Below are positions 15,371 through 25,151 of a stretch of DNA of 64,000 nt, one piece after another (the stretch's first letter is position 1; each line of letters begins with the position of its first letter). The stretch is from an uncultured Duncaniella sp. GTDB lineage: Bacteria > Bacteroidota > Bacteroidia > Bacteroidales > Muribaculaceae. Position numbers and translations under genes: made by a program. Under the pieces are notes generated by a model that was not told the origin of the DNA, made no database searches, and saw only the letters and a program-made list of their open reading frames with translations. The stretch is from positions 1 to 64,000 of the forward strand of contig NZ_CAJTQC010000011.1 in NCBI RefSeq assembly GCF_910578445.1, in the 5' to 3' direction.

Positions 15371-15400
15371 TGCATGATAATTTTTTGACATATAATTTTG
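15370..15400 (+). promoter_or_regulatory. Promoter of the DJ-1-like gene
   Basis: TTG (15370-15372), 20 nt, then TAATTTTG (15393-15400). The start codon is at 15535, so the leader is about 130 nt. Confidence 0.6.
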
Positions 15401-15534
15401 CACCCGATTCCGATAGCGTGGAGTCCTCTTGTCGACCGACACGCCAATCGCAATCGCAAATGGCCATTCATACTATCAATCGGATAGCAGCTATCCTCAC
15501 GCAAAATTAGCAAAACATTATCAAACCTCAAATT

Positions 15535-16179
15535 ATGACAGAAACCACTATTAATATTCCGACATCACCCGAATTATCCGGCAAAGCCTCATTCATTATG
15601 CTCGGCACAGGATTCGATGAAATCGAAGCCCTCGCGACAGCCGATGTCATGCGCAGGGGAGGCATGGAAACCTACACAGTGTCAATGAGCGACGACCGGC
15701 TCGTAAAAGGTGCGACCGGCCAACTCGTCATCGCTGATATGACCATTACAGACCTGAAGCCGGAACTTATTGACTGGCTGATTCTCCCCGGTGCTGACAT
15801 AGACCAGCCCGCAGTCAACCCCGGCGAGAGCATACAGAAAATCATAAAGAACCATTGGGACAATGGTGGCAAAATCGCAGCAATCTGCGCAGCACCGGCC
15901 CTTATACTCGGGCCATTGGGAATCATCAACGGCAAAGAAGCCACTGGCTATCCATTCCTGAAAGACGAATTCAATCGACACGGAGGCATTTACTCCGACC
16001 GTCACACGGTTTCAAACGGACGCCTCATCACCTCCAACGGGCCGGGAACAACCCTTGAATTCGCCCTTGCAATCGTCCGCGAGACTCAAGGGAAAGAAAC
16101 AGAAACGGCCTTAAGAAAAGGAATGGTCATACAACCCTGTGGCTGCATAAGCACCGACGACTGTCATTGCACGCAATAA
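15535..16179 (+). CDS. DJ-1/PfpI superfamily protein
   Basis: A 214-aa class I glutamine-amidotransferase-like protein. It shows the start of the fold at ASFIMLGTGFDEIEALATAD, with the conserved Glu, the nucleophile elbow AAICAAPALIL with its Cys, and the His after YSDRHTVS. Family members act as glyoxalase III, deglycase-like or chaperone proteins; glyoxalase-type detoxification is plausible next to an HxlR regulator. The C-terminal extension CGCISTDDCHC carries four Cys and looks like a metal or redox tail, unusual for the family. Confidence 0.85.
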   Translation: MTETTINIPTSPELSGKASFIMLGTGFDEIEALATADVMRRGGMETYTVSMSDDRLVKGATGQLVIADMTITDLKPELIDWLILPGADIDQPAVNPGESIQKIIKNHWDNGGKIAAICAAPALILGPLGIINGKEATGYPFLKDEFNRHGGIYSDRHTVSNGRLITSNGPGTTLEFALAIVRETQGKETETALRKGMVIQPCGCISTDDCHCTQ

Positions 16180-16197
16180 CAATAAGACAACCCAATC

Positions 16198-16230
16198 AAC
16201 GGAGGAGCGAACCAATCTCGCCCCTCCGTT
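16198..16230 (+). terminator. Hairpin after the DJ-1-like gene
   Basis: The stem AACGGAGG / CCTCCGTT is extended by GCGA / TCGC after one mismatch and begins 18 nt after the stop. There is no long T-run, so termination is only probable. Confidence 0.5.
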
Positions 16231-16715
16231 CTCATAAATACCGGCCGACTACCTACCAAAACCTGATGCCAAGTCAGAGCGCCCCACACACAAGACAGCC
16301 ATTCACGCCATCAAATGTAATTATGGTCAGTAAATCCGCATTATTTATAAGGGGAATAGATTACACGCCGGGGAGTCCTGCGGTGGCAGCCGTCATGACA
16401 GTAAGCAAGTCTATTGCAAAAAAAATGGACGATGCAATAAAATGAAGTAACGCAGCCAGTGAAGAACGCTCAGCCGTCATTACTCGGAATATATCGAATG
16501 TGGCGCATGCGAGACAAGATGTCCGTCAGGAGTGGAAATTGCCCAAAGAATGCCCCGCGCGACAGACAGATTCGGATATTTAAGATACTTGCACCATCAT
16601 TCTCAGACACACGGTTTGTAGCGAAATTTTATGCTTTAAAACATAAATTTAACATACGGACAAAGTACAATAAGTATTTTAAGTGTTATTTTTACACTTT
16701 TTATTCTAAAAAAGA
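16231..16715. other. Intergenic stretch before the polysaccharide locus
   Basis: No gene is supported. A 40-codon plus frame at 16324-16446 (MVSKSALFIRGIDYTPGSPA...) has acceptable composition but no recognisable family. The right end becomes very AT-rich towards the promoter at 16738. Confidence 0.4.
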
Positions 16716-16745
16716 TTTGGTTTTGTAAAAAATTGTATATCTTTG
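16716..16745 (+). promoter_or_regulatory. Promoter of the polysaccharide utilization locus
   Basis: TTTG at 16716-16719 and TATCTTTG at 16738-16745 are separated by 18 nt. The leader to the first start codon at 16921 is about 170 nt, long enough for post-transcriptional control, but no known motif was recognised in it. Confidence 0.6.
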
Positions 16746-16920
16746 CATCGGGTTATGAGTCTTTAAGTCAAAAAATATCATAAGAAATCCACTTATTTTC
16801 ACAAAACCCTCCGATGATGATGTCCGATATTCATCTATTGTATAAAAACCGGGCACATAGATAATGTAAATAGCAACAATAACTCTTTAAATAAATACAA
16901 TACACCTTAAGTCCAAAGTA

Positions 16921-17811
16921 ATGACACCCAACCGTCTGCTCAGCCTGTTAATGGTTGCACTGCTGGTATTGCCTGTCTTTGCACAAGAGAAGAAAAGCGA
17001 CCACCGTTATAAAGTGGCCGCGTGTGACTGGATGATGCTGAAACGTCAGAAAATCGGCTCGTTTAAATTGATGAAAGAACTTAAAGGCGACGGCGTCGAA
17101 ATGGATGCCGGAGGCCTTGGAGCGCGTGACACGTTTGACAACAAGTTCCATCAGCAACATTTCCGTGTGCTGTTCCGCCAGACCGCCGACAGTCTCGGCA
17201 TCAAAGTCCCCTCCGTTGCCATGTCAGGCTTTTTCGGGCAATCATTCATTGAAAAGAAAACTTATGCAGAGCTGATCGACGACTGCCTCTCCACAATGGA
17301 GGCTATGGATGCCAAAGTCGCTTTCCTGCCATTGGGAGGTATCAAGGACGATTGGACAGTCAAAGGCCCTGCCCGCAGCGAACTCGTGAAGCGACTCCAC
17401 GAATCGGGCGAAAAGGCCAAAGCCAAGGGAATGACAATCGGAATCCGCGTCCCCCTGCCTGCAAAAGACGCAAAGAAGCTGCTCAAGGAAATCAACTCTG
17501 ACGGCATAAAAATCTATTTCAATCTTCAGGACGCACTTGATGCCGGGCGCAACCCGATTAAGGAGCTGAAAACTATCGGAAAAGACAACATCTGTCAGAT
17601 ACATCTCAGCAACACCGACGGTTTCAATCTAAAAGATGATCCGGCAGTCGACCTTCTTGCCATCAGAAAGGCTCTTGACAAAATGGGTTGGAGCGGTTGG
17701 CTGGTCGTCGAACGTTCCAGAGACAAAAACCATGTGAGAGACGTGAAATATAATTTCGGGAACAACATACAATATATTAAAGAAGTATTTCAGACATCCG
17801 GCTGTAAATAA
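16921..17811 (+). CDS. Exported xylose-isomerase-like TIM-barrel protein
   Basis: A 296-aa protein with signal peptide MTPNRLLSLLMVALLVLPVF and cleavage after AQ. The mature part has the AP-endonuclease-2 / sugar-phosphate isomerase fold: DGVEMDAGGLG, MTIGIRVPLP, ICQIHLSNTDG and WLVVERSRD supply the acidic and His positions expected at barrel strand ends. Exported members are common in Bacteroidota sugar loci and are thought to isomerise or epimerise sugars or bind them. It is the first gene of the locus. The substrate is inferred from the neighbours only. Confidence 0.75.
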   Translation: MTPNRLLSLLMVALLVLPVFAQEKKSDHRYKVAACDWMMLKRQKIGSFKLMKELKGDGVEMDAGGLGARDTFDNKFHQQHFRVLFRQTADSLGIKVPSVAMSGFFGQSFIEKKTYAELIDDCLSTMEAMDAKVAFLPLGGIKDDWTVKGPARSELVKRLHESGEKAKAKGMTIGIRVPLPAKDAKKLLKEINSDGIKIYFNLQDALDAGRNPIKELKTIGKDNICQIHLSNTDGFNLKDDPAVDLLAIRKALDKMGWSGWLVVERSRDKNHVRDVKYNFGNNIQYIKEVFQTSGCK

Positions 17812-17919
17812 AAACATCCCATCCCCTCCTCTGTTTTCTCACTCATTAACTTACGTCGAAACTATTTTAACGAAAATTTCTCATTTTATAAACATAACAA
17901 AAACTATTGATCAAGAACC

Positions 17920-19395
17920 ATGAACCACAGAATCAAATGGCTCAGTAGTATTTGCTATGCTCCAATGATGCTGGCTCTTGTCACATCGTGCGCCGAAGGT
18001 GTCGATGACAACGAGCGTTTCAGCGCAGGGGTGAGCAATACCCAGTTGGAGTCACCGGAGCTTGACCCGACTAAATTCAAGACCCAGATCAACGCTGACG
18101 GGTCAGAGAGTGTCGAAGTAACCTGGTCCGTAATCTTTGGCGCAGGGGGCTATCTTGCCAACGTGCAGGATGTCACCAACCCGGCCAATCCGGTCGCCAT
18201 TATCAAGGACAGTGTGATTGACGGCTGCCGATTCTCATTTCCACGCCTTGTCGACACCAAGTATGAAATCAGCGTAAGCACCCTCGGCAATGAGCAGCTC
18301 AACAACACTGCTTCAACTACCCCCAGTGTCGTTGCTTACAGCACATTCCTCCCGGCAACCATCATCCCCAGAGGATCTGACATCGCTCAATTCATCGCTG
18401 AAAATTTCCAGGAATCAGCCGATGAAGTAGCATTCGAGCTTGAGGCTGGCCAAAACTATACGCTTTCAGGCACAGTCGACTTCAATCTTACACCAGTCAC
18501 TTTACGAGGCGACAAATACAACCGTCCTTATGTAGAGATCATAAAACAAGGATGCATCTCGACTCAAGCCGGACTCAAAATCAAAAACATCAATTTTGAC
18601 ATGTCGGCAGCAGAGGCTCAGAGCTTCATCGCTCTAAGCAGCACTCCAAGCGAGAGCATCACGACAGAAGCGCTGGGCTTTAAAGCACTGGGTGCAAATC
18701 AGAATTGCTACGTCATCATGGGACAGATCTCAGTCGAATCATGCAACTTCCGCAATATGCCAGGAAGCATCCTTTGGGGCAACAAGCAGCCTTACAGCAT
18801 GAACGACTTCCGCATCACGGATTGCATTGTCCAGCTTAACAATTCAACTTCCGCGACATTCATCAATCTGTGGGATTCAAGTATCTCAACCGGCACGCTC
18901 AAGACAATGACGCTGAAAAACAGCACATTCTATAACCTTGTCGAAAATAATTCCGCATACTTCTTCCGCTACGCCAACCCATCGAGCGCCGACCCGCAGA
19001 AGACATTCGGAACAGGAGCCACTTCAACCCATACAATTGACCACTGCACGTTTGACCGCACATTTACCGGCAAAGATTTCGCCAACAATATGCCTACCGT
19101 CAACCGTTTTGAAGTCGTGTTCACCAACAACGTGTTCTACGATGTATTCCGCATCTATCAGTACATCCGCAGCACAACCGTTCTCACCAAGACCGAAAAC
19201 AACGTCGTATGGGGCAATTTTGCCGGCATCCCGAACAACAACGACCTCAAATATGCCGAAAACATCAATCCGGAATTCGTAGGTCCTACCATTCAGGAAT
19301 TTAACCTTGACGAAGCCAAGGGAGGAGTCAACTATCGTCCGCAGAACGCGACCTGCGCAGACAAAAAAATGGGCGACCCCCGCTGGTATGAATAA
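17920..19395 (+). CDS. Surface beta-helix lipoprotein of the pectin locus (DUF5123/DUF4957-like)
   Basis: A 491-aa lipoprotein with a signal peptide ending in the lipobox VTSC (Cys near 24). Residues ~40-140 look like a fibronectin-type fold (SVEVTWSVIFGAGGYLANV). From ~180 onward a right-handed parallel beta-helix is suggested by repeated NxxF/N-turn elements (IKNINFDMSA, VESCNFRNMPG, LKNSTFYNLVEN, IDHCTFDR). This layout matches DUF4957/DUF5123 proteins found in pectin loci, which probably bind or cleave the polymer at the cell surface. It lies 21 nt before susC and belongs to the same operon. Confidence 0.75.
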   Translation: MNHRIKWLSSICYAPMMLALVTSCAEGVDDNERFSAGVSNTQLESPELDPTKFKTQINADGSESVEVTWSVIFGAGGYLANVQDVTNPANPVAIIKDSVIDGCRFSFPRLVDTKYEISVSTLGNEQLNNTASTTPSVVAYSTFLPATIIPRGSDIAQFIAENFQESADEVAFELEAGQNYTLSGTVDFNLTPVTLRGDKYNRPYVEIIKQGCISTQAGLKIKNINFDMSAAEAQSFIALSSTPSESITTEALGFKALGANQNCYVIMGQISVESCNFRNMPGSILWGNKQPYSMNDFRITDCIVQLNNSTSATFINLWDSSISTGTLKTMTLKNSTFYNLVENNSAYFFRYANPSSADPQKTFGTGATSTHTIDHCTFDRTFTGKDFANNMPTVNRFEVVFTNNVFYDVFRIYQYIRSTTVLTKTENNVVWGNFAGIPNNNDLKYAENINPEFVGPTIQEFNLDEAKGGVNYRPQNATCADKKMGDPRWYE

Positions 19396-19416
19396 AAATC
19401 TTAAATTACAACATTC

Positions 19417-22400
19417 ATGAAACACTATATAGCAAAAATCAGCCTCGTTCTCCTGGCCTTTCTGCTGACAGTACCGGCATTCGCACAGGATGTCCTCTAT
19501 CAAGGTACAGTCGTTGACTCGCAGGACGAACCCCTGATCGGCGCGACAGTGCGCGTGCCCGACTCCAAAATAGTAACGATAACCGACATTGACGGAAATT
19601 TCTCAATCAAAGTTCCTAAAGGCAAAAGTGTGGAGATTTCATATATCGGTTACCTGCCTGTGACTGTCACAAATTTCAACGAGACAAAGATTGTTCTTAA
19701 AGAAGATTCCGAATCTCTTGACGAAGTCGTTGTCGTCGGCTACGGCACACAGAAGAAAGCCCACCTCACAGGTGCGATTTCGACAGTGCCCATGGACGAC
19801 ATCAAAGACCTTGCAGACGGCAACCTCGCCTCATCGCTCAGCGGTCTTGTCAACGGTCTCAGTGTAGTCGGAGGTGACTCACGTCCCGGTGACCCCGCAT
19901 CGGTCTACGTCCGCGGTGTCCGCAGCCTCGGTGATGTCGGTTCGACAGTGCAGCAGCCCCTCTTCGTCATCGACGGAGTGGTCTACAACAACGACGTCAG
20001 AGTAGGCAACATCACCACCAACCCCGGTGCTGACGCCTTCAACAACCTTGACCCCAACGATGTGGAGAGCATCACAGTCCTCAAGGACGCATCGGCAGCT
20101 GTCTACGGTTCACGTGCGGCCAACGGTGTCATCCTTGTGACCACAAAGAAAGGTAAACTCGGCGAACCCGTCATCAGCTACAGTGGCACATTCGGTTTCA
20201 CCGATGCCGTGTCAAACCCCAAGATGCTCAACGCCTACGACTACGGCCGTCTCTACAACGCCATGGCCGCAGCCGATCCCACCAACACCACTCTCAACCG
20301 CCTCAACGACCTCTTCCAGGCTGATGAGCTTCAGGCTATGCGTGGTCTCAACTACAACCTGCTCGACGACTACTGGAAGACAGGCTTCACCATGAAGCAC
20401 AACGTAGGTGTAAGCGGAGCTACCGAAAAAGCCAACTACTATGCCAGCATCGGCTACTATGATCAGGACGGCAACCTCGGCAAACTCGACTACAACCGCT
20501 GGAACTTCCGTGCCGGTGTCGACCTCACGCTCAAAAAGTGGGTCAAGGCAAGCGTTCAGGTTTCAGGTGACTACGGCGACAAGAACAATCCTCTCGTGAA
20601 GGTCGGTGGAACCAACCCCGAAAAGCAATACAATCTGCTCCTCACCCATCCTCGTTATATCCCCGAATATGTCAACGGCTACCCCATGGCCTCTTACGGC
20701 CCGACCAACAATCGTGTGAACGCCGATCAGGACTACTCTTTCTCCGTGCTCCAGAACTCAGGCGACTACAGCAAGAACAAAACCTCGAATCTCCAGATCA
20801 ACACCGGTCTTGAACTCGACTTCGGATTCGTTCCCGCGCTCAAAGGTCTTAAGGCCCGCTTCAACTACTCAAAGAGCATCAACACTTCTAAGGCCAACCA
20901 GTTCGGCTCAGCCTACAACATCTACTACATGAGCGAACGCACCGGCTCAGGCTCACACCTCTACACACCCATCGCAGGTGAAGAGGCCGCCTACGAAGCC
21001 CTCATGACTCCGAGCAACTTCCTCCTTGGCAACAACGGTGTGCCCGTGGCCAACGGACCTGAAGGCGGCTTCCTTAACCGCACTATGGACCGCTCTGACA
21101 GCTATCAGATGAACTTCACCGTCAACTACAACCGTGATTTCGGTCCTCACTCCATCGGAGCACTCTTCTCGATTGAAAAGAGCGAATTCGAAAACGAATA
21201 TCTTGAAGGCCAAGTGACCTACCCCTACGAATTCGGCACAGGCCAGTCAAACTCAGTTGGTAAGGACTCAAAGGCCACTACCGTCTTCACCCGTTCAGAA
21301 GCCGGCAGCCTCTCATACATCTTCCGCGCCAACTACGCCTACAACAGCAAATATCTCTTCGAGGCACTCCTCCGTATCGACTCTTCGACCAAGTTTGCTC
21401 CCGAAAACTACTGGGGCACATTCCCCTCTGTATCTCTCGGCTGGGTCATCTCTGAAGAAGACTTCTTCAAGGACATCACTTGGATCGACTTCCTCAAAAT
21501 CCGTGCGTCATACGGTCTCACAGGCCGCGACAACACCCTCGCATGGCAGTGGCTTCAGACCTATGGAACCGACAAGGACAAAGGTCCGGTGTTCGGCACA
21601 GGTAACGAAAACCAGTCAGGCAGCCACATTTCGATGAACGACAAGTCGTCTGTCAACCGTAACGCACATTGGGACAAGAGCCATAAGTTCAATGCCGGTA
21701 TCGACATGAATGTGATCCACAGCCACCTCAACGTTGCTATTGACGGCTACTACACATGGGACCGCGAAATGCTCATGCCCTTCAAGGCTTCTGTTCCCGG
21801 AACTATCGGTATCCAGTCTGCCCCGATGAACTACGGTAAGATGAACCAGTATGGTGTTGAACTTTCAGTCAACTGGCGCAGCAACATCGGCAAGGACTTC
21901 CGTTACAAAATCGGTCTCAACACCGGTCTTTCCGACAACAAGGTGCTCCTCATGGACTGGGCAACCAACTATATCTACCGCCAGATTACACACGGCCACC
22001 GTTCCGACATCGGAACTTGGGGCATGCAGTGTCTCGGTATGTTCCGCAGCTTCCAGGAAATCGACGAATACTTTACGAAGTACAACATCACCTCTTACAT
22101 GGGTATGACAAAGGATCAGGTGCGTCCCGGTATGCTCATCTACAAGGATGTCCGCGGTCCTCAGCTTCCCGACGGCACATATGCAGAACCCGACGGCATC
22201 GTTGACCGCGACAACGACCAAGTCCAGCTCTCGAACCGTTCGAACCCCTACGGAATGACACTCAACCTCAACGCCGAGTACAAGAACTTCTCAATCACCG
22301 CTCAGCTCAGCGGTCAGTGGGGTGGATACACCACCATTCCCTCGGCAGCCCTCAAGCCCGGCGACTCAATCGAGTACACCAACATGCCTTCGTTCTGGAA

Positions 22401-22761
22401 TCCTGACAACATGTTTGTCTACAACGACATCTATGACGCTCAGAACCGTCTGCTCCTTGAAGCAAACCGCGACGCTTACTATCCCAACCTCGCTTATTCA
22501 AGCGTCAACAGCGTAAGCTCGACTTTCTGGCGCGTAAGCGCGGCATCACTCCGTCTGACACGTCTGACCCTCGCCTACTCAATTCCTTCAAAATTCACAA
22601 AGATGGTAGGCATCAACTCGGCACGTTTCAACGTCACCGGCCAGAACCTTCTGAACTTCCTCAATCCTTATCCCGATAAATTTATGAGCCCGATGGCAGG
22701 CAACTACGGCAGCTACCCCAACCTCCGCAGATTCACCGTCGGTGTCAACCTCTCATTCTAA
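19417..22761 (+). CDS. SusC-type TonB-linked outer-membrane transporter
   Basis: 1114 aa. It has signal peptide MKHYIAKISLVLLAFLLTVP, then a carboxypeptidase-regulatory-like domain (GTVVDSQDEPLIGATVRVPD), the TonB-box-like DEVVVVGYGTQKK, the plug (PLFVIDGVVYNN; NDVESITVLKDASAAVYGSR) and a long C-terminal beta-barrel ending FTVGVNLSF. It imports oligosaccharides together with the SusD lid encoded 12 nt downstream. The ligand is inferred to be a pectic oligosaccharide from the adjacent lyase. Confidence 0.97.
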   Translation: MKHYIAKISLVLLAFLLTVPAFAQDVLYQGTVVDSQDEPLIGATVRVPDSKIVTITDIDGNFSIKVPKGKSVEISYIGYLPVTVTNFNETKIVLKEDSESLDEVVVVGYGTQKKAHLTGAISTVPMDDIKDLADGNLASSLSGLVNGLSVVGGDSRPGDPASVYVRGVRSLGDVGSTVQQPLFVIDGVVYNNDVRVGNITTNPGADAFNNLDPNDVESITVLKDASAAVYGSRAANGVILVTTKKGKLGEPVISYSGTFGFTDAVSNPKMLNAYDYGRLYNAMAAADPTNTTLNRLNDLFQADELQAMRGLNYNLLDDYWKTGFTMKHNVGVSGATEKANYYASIGYYDQDGNLGKLDYNRWNFRAGVDLTLKKWVKASVQVSGDYGDKNNPLVKVGGTNPEKQYNLLLTHPRYIPEYVNGYPMASYGPTNNRVNADQDYSFSVLQNSGDYSKNKTSNLQINTGLELDFGFVPALKGLKARFNYSKSINTSKANQFGSAYNIYYMSERTGSGSHLYTPIAGEEAAYEALMTPSNFLLGNNGVPVANGPEGGFLNRTMDRSDSYQMNFTVNYNRDFGPHSIGALFSIEKSEFENEYLEGQVTYPYEFGTGQSNSVGKDSKATTVFTRSEAGSLSYIFRANYAYNSKYLFEALLRIDSSTKFAPENYWGTFPSVSLGWVISEEDFFKDITWIDFLKIRASYGLTGRDNTLAWQWLQTYGTDKDKGPVFGTGNENQSGSHISMNDKSSVNRNAHWDKSHKFNAGIDMNVIHSHLNVAIDGYYTWDREMLMPFKASVPGTIGIQSAPMNYGKMNQYGVELSVNWRSNIGKDFRYKIGLNTGLSDNKVLLMDWATNYIYRQITHGHRSDIGTWGMQCLGMFRSFQEIDEYFTKYNITSYMGMTKDQVRPGMLIYKDVRGPQLPDGTYAEPDGIVDRDNDQVQLSNRSNPYGMTLNLNAEYKNFSITAQLSGQWGGYTTIPSAALKPGDSIEYTNMPSFWNPDNMFVYNDIYDAQNRLLLEANRDAYYPNLAYSSVNSVSSTFWRVSAASLRLTRLTLAYSIPSKFTKMVGINSARFNVTGQNLLNFLNPYPDKFMSPMAGNYGSYPNLRRFTVGVNLSF

Positions 22762-22773
22762 TAACCATACAAG

Positions 22774-24969
22774 ATGAAATTCAAGACATATTCAATAGCT
22801 GCAATGGCTTGTCTGGCTCTTTCGTCATGCTCCGACGACTTCCTGAAGGACATGAAGAACTATGAATCGACAACCCCGGAAGCATACAATTACTATTCAG
22901 GAGCACTCGGACGTCTCGCTGATGTCTACGCCCTCGCCCTTCCCTACGGCAACAGCAGCAGTGTCCCCGTATGGCAAGTTCCGAGCAACGGACGTGCCGA
23001 CGACGAGTCTAAATCAACCGAGGAATACAGCGGTTTCGGCTGCTACGTCAACGGTGAAATAACCCTCTCGTCCACTTCGCAGACCAATCCTGTCCCCGAC
23101 TATTTCCAAGGACAGGCCCGCAAGGTGCGCAACTCCACATGGGGCCGCATCCGCAACGTCAACGACGTTATCGCCGGAATCTCCGGAAGCACTCTGACAC
23201 AGGAACAGAAAAACGAGCTTCTCGGTCAGGCTTACTTCCTCCGCGCGTGGTGCTACTATCTGATGTTCAAGTGGTATGGCGGTGTGCCCATCATCACCGA
23301 AGTGCAGAATCCTGTCCCCGGTCTGAGCACAGCCCGCTCTACTACCAAGCAAACCTTCGAATTCATCTGCGAAGATCTTGACCGCGCAGCCGAGCTCCTT
23401 GCTCCTTTCACCGCAAACGGCGGTTGGGCATCGACCGACTACGGACGCGCCACCACAGCGGCAGCTCTCGCGCTCAAAGGACGCATCATGGTGCTTTATG
23501 CAAGCCCGCTGTTCAACCGCGCCAACGACAAATCGCGCTGGGAGGCTGCCTACAAGTTCTTTACCGAGGCAATCCCCGAAATCAACAAGTGTGGCAACCA
23601 CCTCGCATACGAAGGCAATCCCGGTGAGAACGCATCCAACTGGGCAAAGATGTTTATCGAAGACGGTGTCAACCCCGAAGCAATCTACGTAGCTCTCTAC
23701 AATCAGATTGCCACAGGCGGTACTCCGGACTATGCCAAGAACAATGACTGGGAACAGGGTATCCGTCCGAGCAACACACTCGGCAGCGGCGGCAAAGTTC
23801 CATCAGCAGCCATAATCGACCTCTTCCCGATGAAGGATGGCAAGCGTCCGTCGAGCTACGACAGCTACACCACCCTCAACCCTTCGGAAATCGCCTACAA
23901 CCCCGAGCTTCCGTTCCTTGACCGTGACCCACGCTTCTACCGCACCTTCGCCTTCCCCGGCGTATGCTGGGCATTCAACGGCAACCCGATGAACTCGGAA
24001 AACCACAATGCCTACAATGGTCCTGACTATCAGCTTTGGAACTATGTATGGTATGCCGACGCTGCCGACCGTGATAACATCGAAAGCGGCAACACCTACG
24101 GTCCTGACGGACTCATGGGCAATGTAAAGGGCATGTATGTACGCAAGCGCACCGACGACCTCCATGTCAACACTTCGGCCCGCTACGCCTACACTCAGGG
24201 CACAGGCTTCAAGTACTCAGCCGCCCCCTACATGGAAATCCGCTACACCGAAGTGCTTCTCAACTATGCCGAAGCAGCCTGTCAGTCAGGCCACGGCAAT
24301 GAAGCTGTCGAGCAGCTCAAACGCATCCGCGGCCGTGTCGGCTACACATCTGAAAACAACTACGGTCTTCAGAACGGTCTCGAAGGAAACGAGGCGGCAT
24401 GTATGGCAGCAATCCTCTATGAACGCCAGATCGAGTTTGCCTACGAAGGCAAGCGCTTCGACGACCTCCGTCGCTGGATGCTTTTCGACGGCGGCGATCA
24501 GACTGTCCCCGGAGCACCATCAACATGGACTCTGACCGGATGGGGCGGCAACACATGCACCTATCTCGGTTTCAAACCACTCAACGGCACTCGCCGCGAG
24601 AACATGGAGTTCCGCGTACAGAAAACGTATAACGACGGTCTCGGTGGTGACAAGTGGGGCAGCAACGGTGAGAACCCCGATCCTCTGGCCAAAGTCAAAC
24701 GTCCTGCGGCTATCGACTACCGCTACGACATAGCTCCGCAGCTCACGACTCTTGCTGAATTCTATACCACTTATCTTGAGCGTGCGGTGAAGAAGGGCGA
24801 CAACTACAACTCTGCTCACGCGCAACTCTACATGAACTACCAGCCGCAATATTATTTCCCCGGCTTTGCATATGGAGTATCTGTCAACAACGAAGGTCTC
24901 GAACAGACTATCGGATGGAAGGATGCCTCGACAAACGCCGACGGAACATTCGACCCCCTCGCTGAGTAA
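22774..24969 (+). CDS. SusD/RagB-type surface glycan-binding lipoprotein
   Basis: 731 aa, longer than many SusD proteins (~550). The lipobox is LALSSCSDDF, with Cys near residue 19. TPR-like helical parts include GQAYFLRAWCYYLMFKWYGG and the characteristic PYMEIRYTEVLLNYAEAACQ and ILYERQIEFAYEGKRFDDLR. It binds glycan and closes the SusC barrel. It is translationally close to susC (12 nt) and is followed by a strong hairpin. Confidence 0.97.
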   Translation: MKFKTYSIAAMACLALSSCSDDFLKDMKNYESTTPEAYNYYSGALGRLADVYALALPYGNSSSVPVWQVPSNGRADDESKSTEEYSGFGCYVNGEITLSSTSQTNPVPDYFQGQARKVRNSTWGRIRNVNDVIAGISGSTLTQEQKNELLGQAYFLRAWCYYLMFKWYGGVPIITEVQNPVPGLSTARSTTKQTFEFICEDLDRAAELLAPFTANGGWASTDYGRATTAAALALKGRIMVLYASPLFNRANDKSRWEAAYKFFTEAIPEINKCGNHLAYEGNPGENASNWAKMFIEDGVNPEAIYVALYNQIATGGTPDYAKNNDWEQGIRPSNTLGSGGKVPSAAIIDLFPMKDGKRPSSYDSYTTLNPSEIAYNPELPFLDRDPRFYRTFAFPGVCWAFNGNPMNSENHNAYNGPDYQLWNYVWYADAADRDNIESGNTYGPDGLMGNVKGMYVRKRTDDLHVNTSARYAYTQGTGFKYSAAPYMEIRYTEVLLNYAEAACQSGHGNEAVEQLKRIRGRVGYTSENNYGLQNGLEGNEAACMAAILYERQIEFAYEGKRFDDLRRWMLFDGGDQTVPGAPSTWTLTGWGGNTCTYLGFKPLNGTRRENMEFRVQKTYNDGLGGDKWGSNGENPDPLAKVKRPAAIDYRYDIAPQLTTLAEFYTTYLERAVKKGDNYNSAHAQLYMNYQPQYYFPGFAYGVSVNNEGLEQTIGWKDASTNADGTFDPLAE

Positions 24970-24987
24970 TCTTTTGTAACTTGAGAT

Positions 24988-25036
24988 AAATCGTGGGGAA
25001 TATGGTTTAAATAACCATCTGTTCCCCACGATTTTT
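24988..25036 (+). terminator. Strong hairpin terminator after susD
   Basis: A 13-bp stem AAATCGTGGGGAA / TTCCCCACGATTT encloses a second stem ATGGTT / AACCAT and is followed by further T. It separates susCD from the lyase gene. Confidence 0.8.
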
Positions 25037-25151
25037 AACAACTTTTCATTTCGTTTCCGATTAAACCATCAGGAGAAACACCTATCAAATCTCCAGTGGA
25101 CAACCTATGATTTATCACAATTCCAACATTATTCTAAAATTCTAATCAACA

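Noticed and set aside
16324..16728. Two plus-strand frames before the polysaccharide locus
   Set aside because: No recognisable family, no ribosome-binding context, and the second frame runs through the AT-rich promoter region.
20212..20400. Additional proteins antisense to or out of frame with susC, susD and other long genes
   Set aside because: They are shadow frames of strongly coding genes, with skewed composition (for example Thr/Ser/Pro-rich) and no start context.
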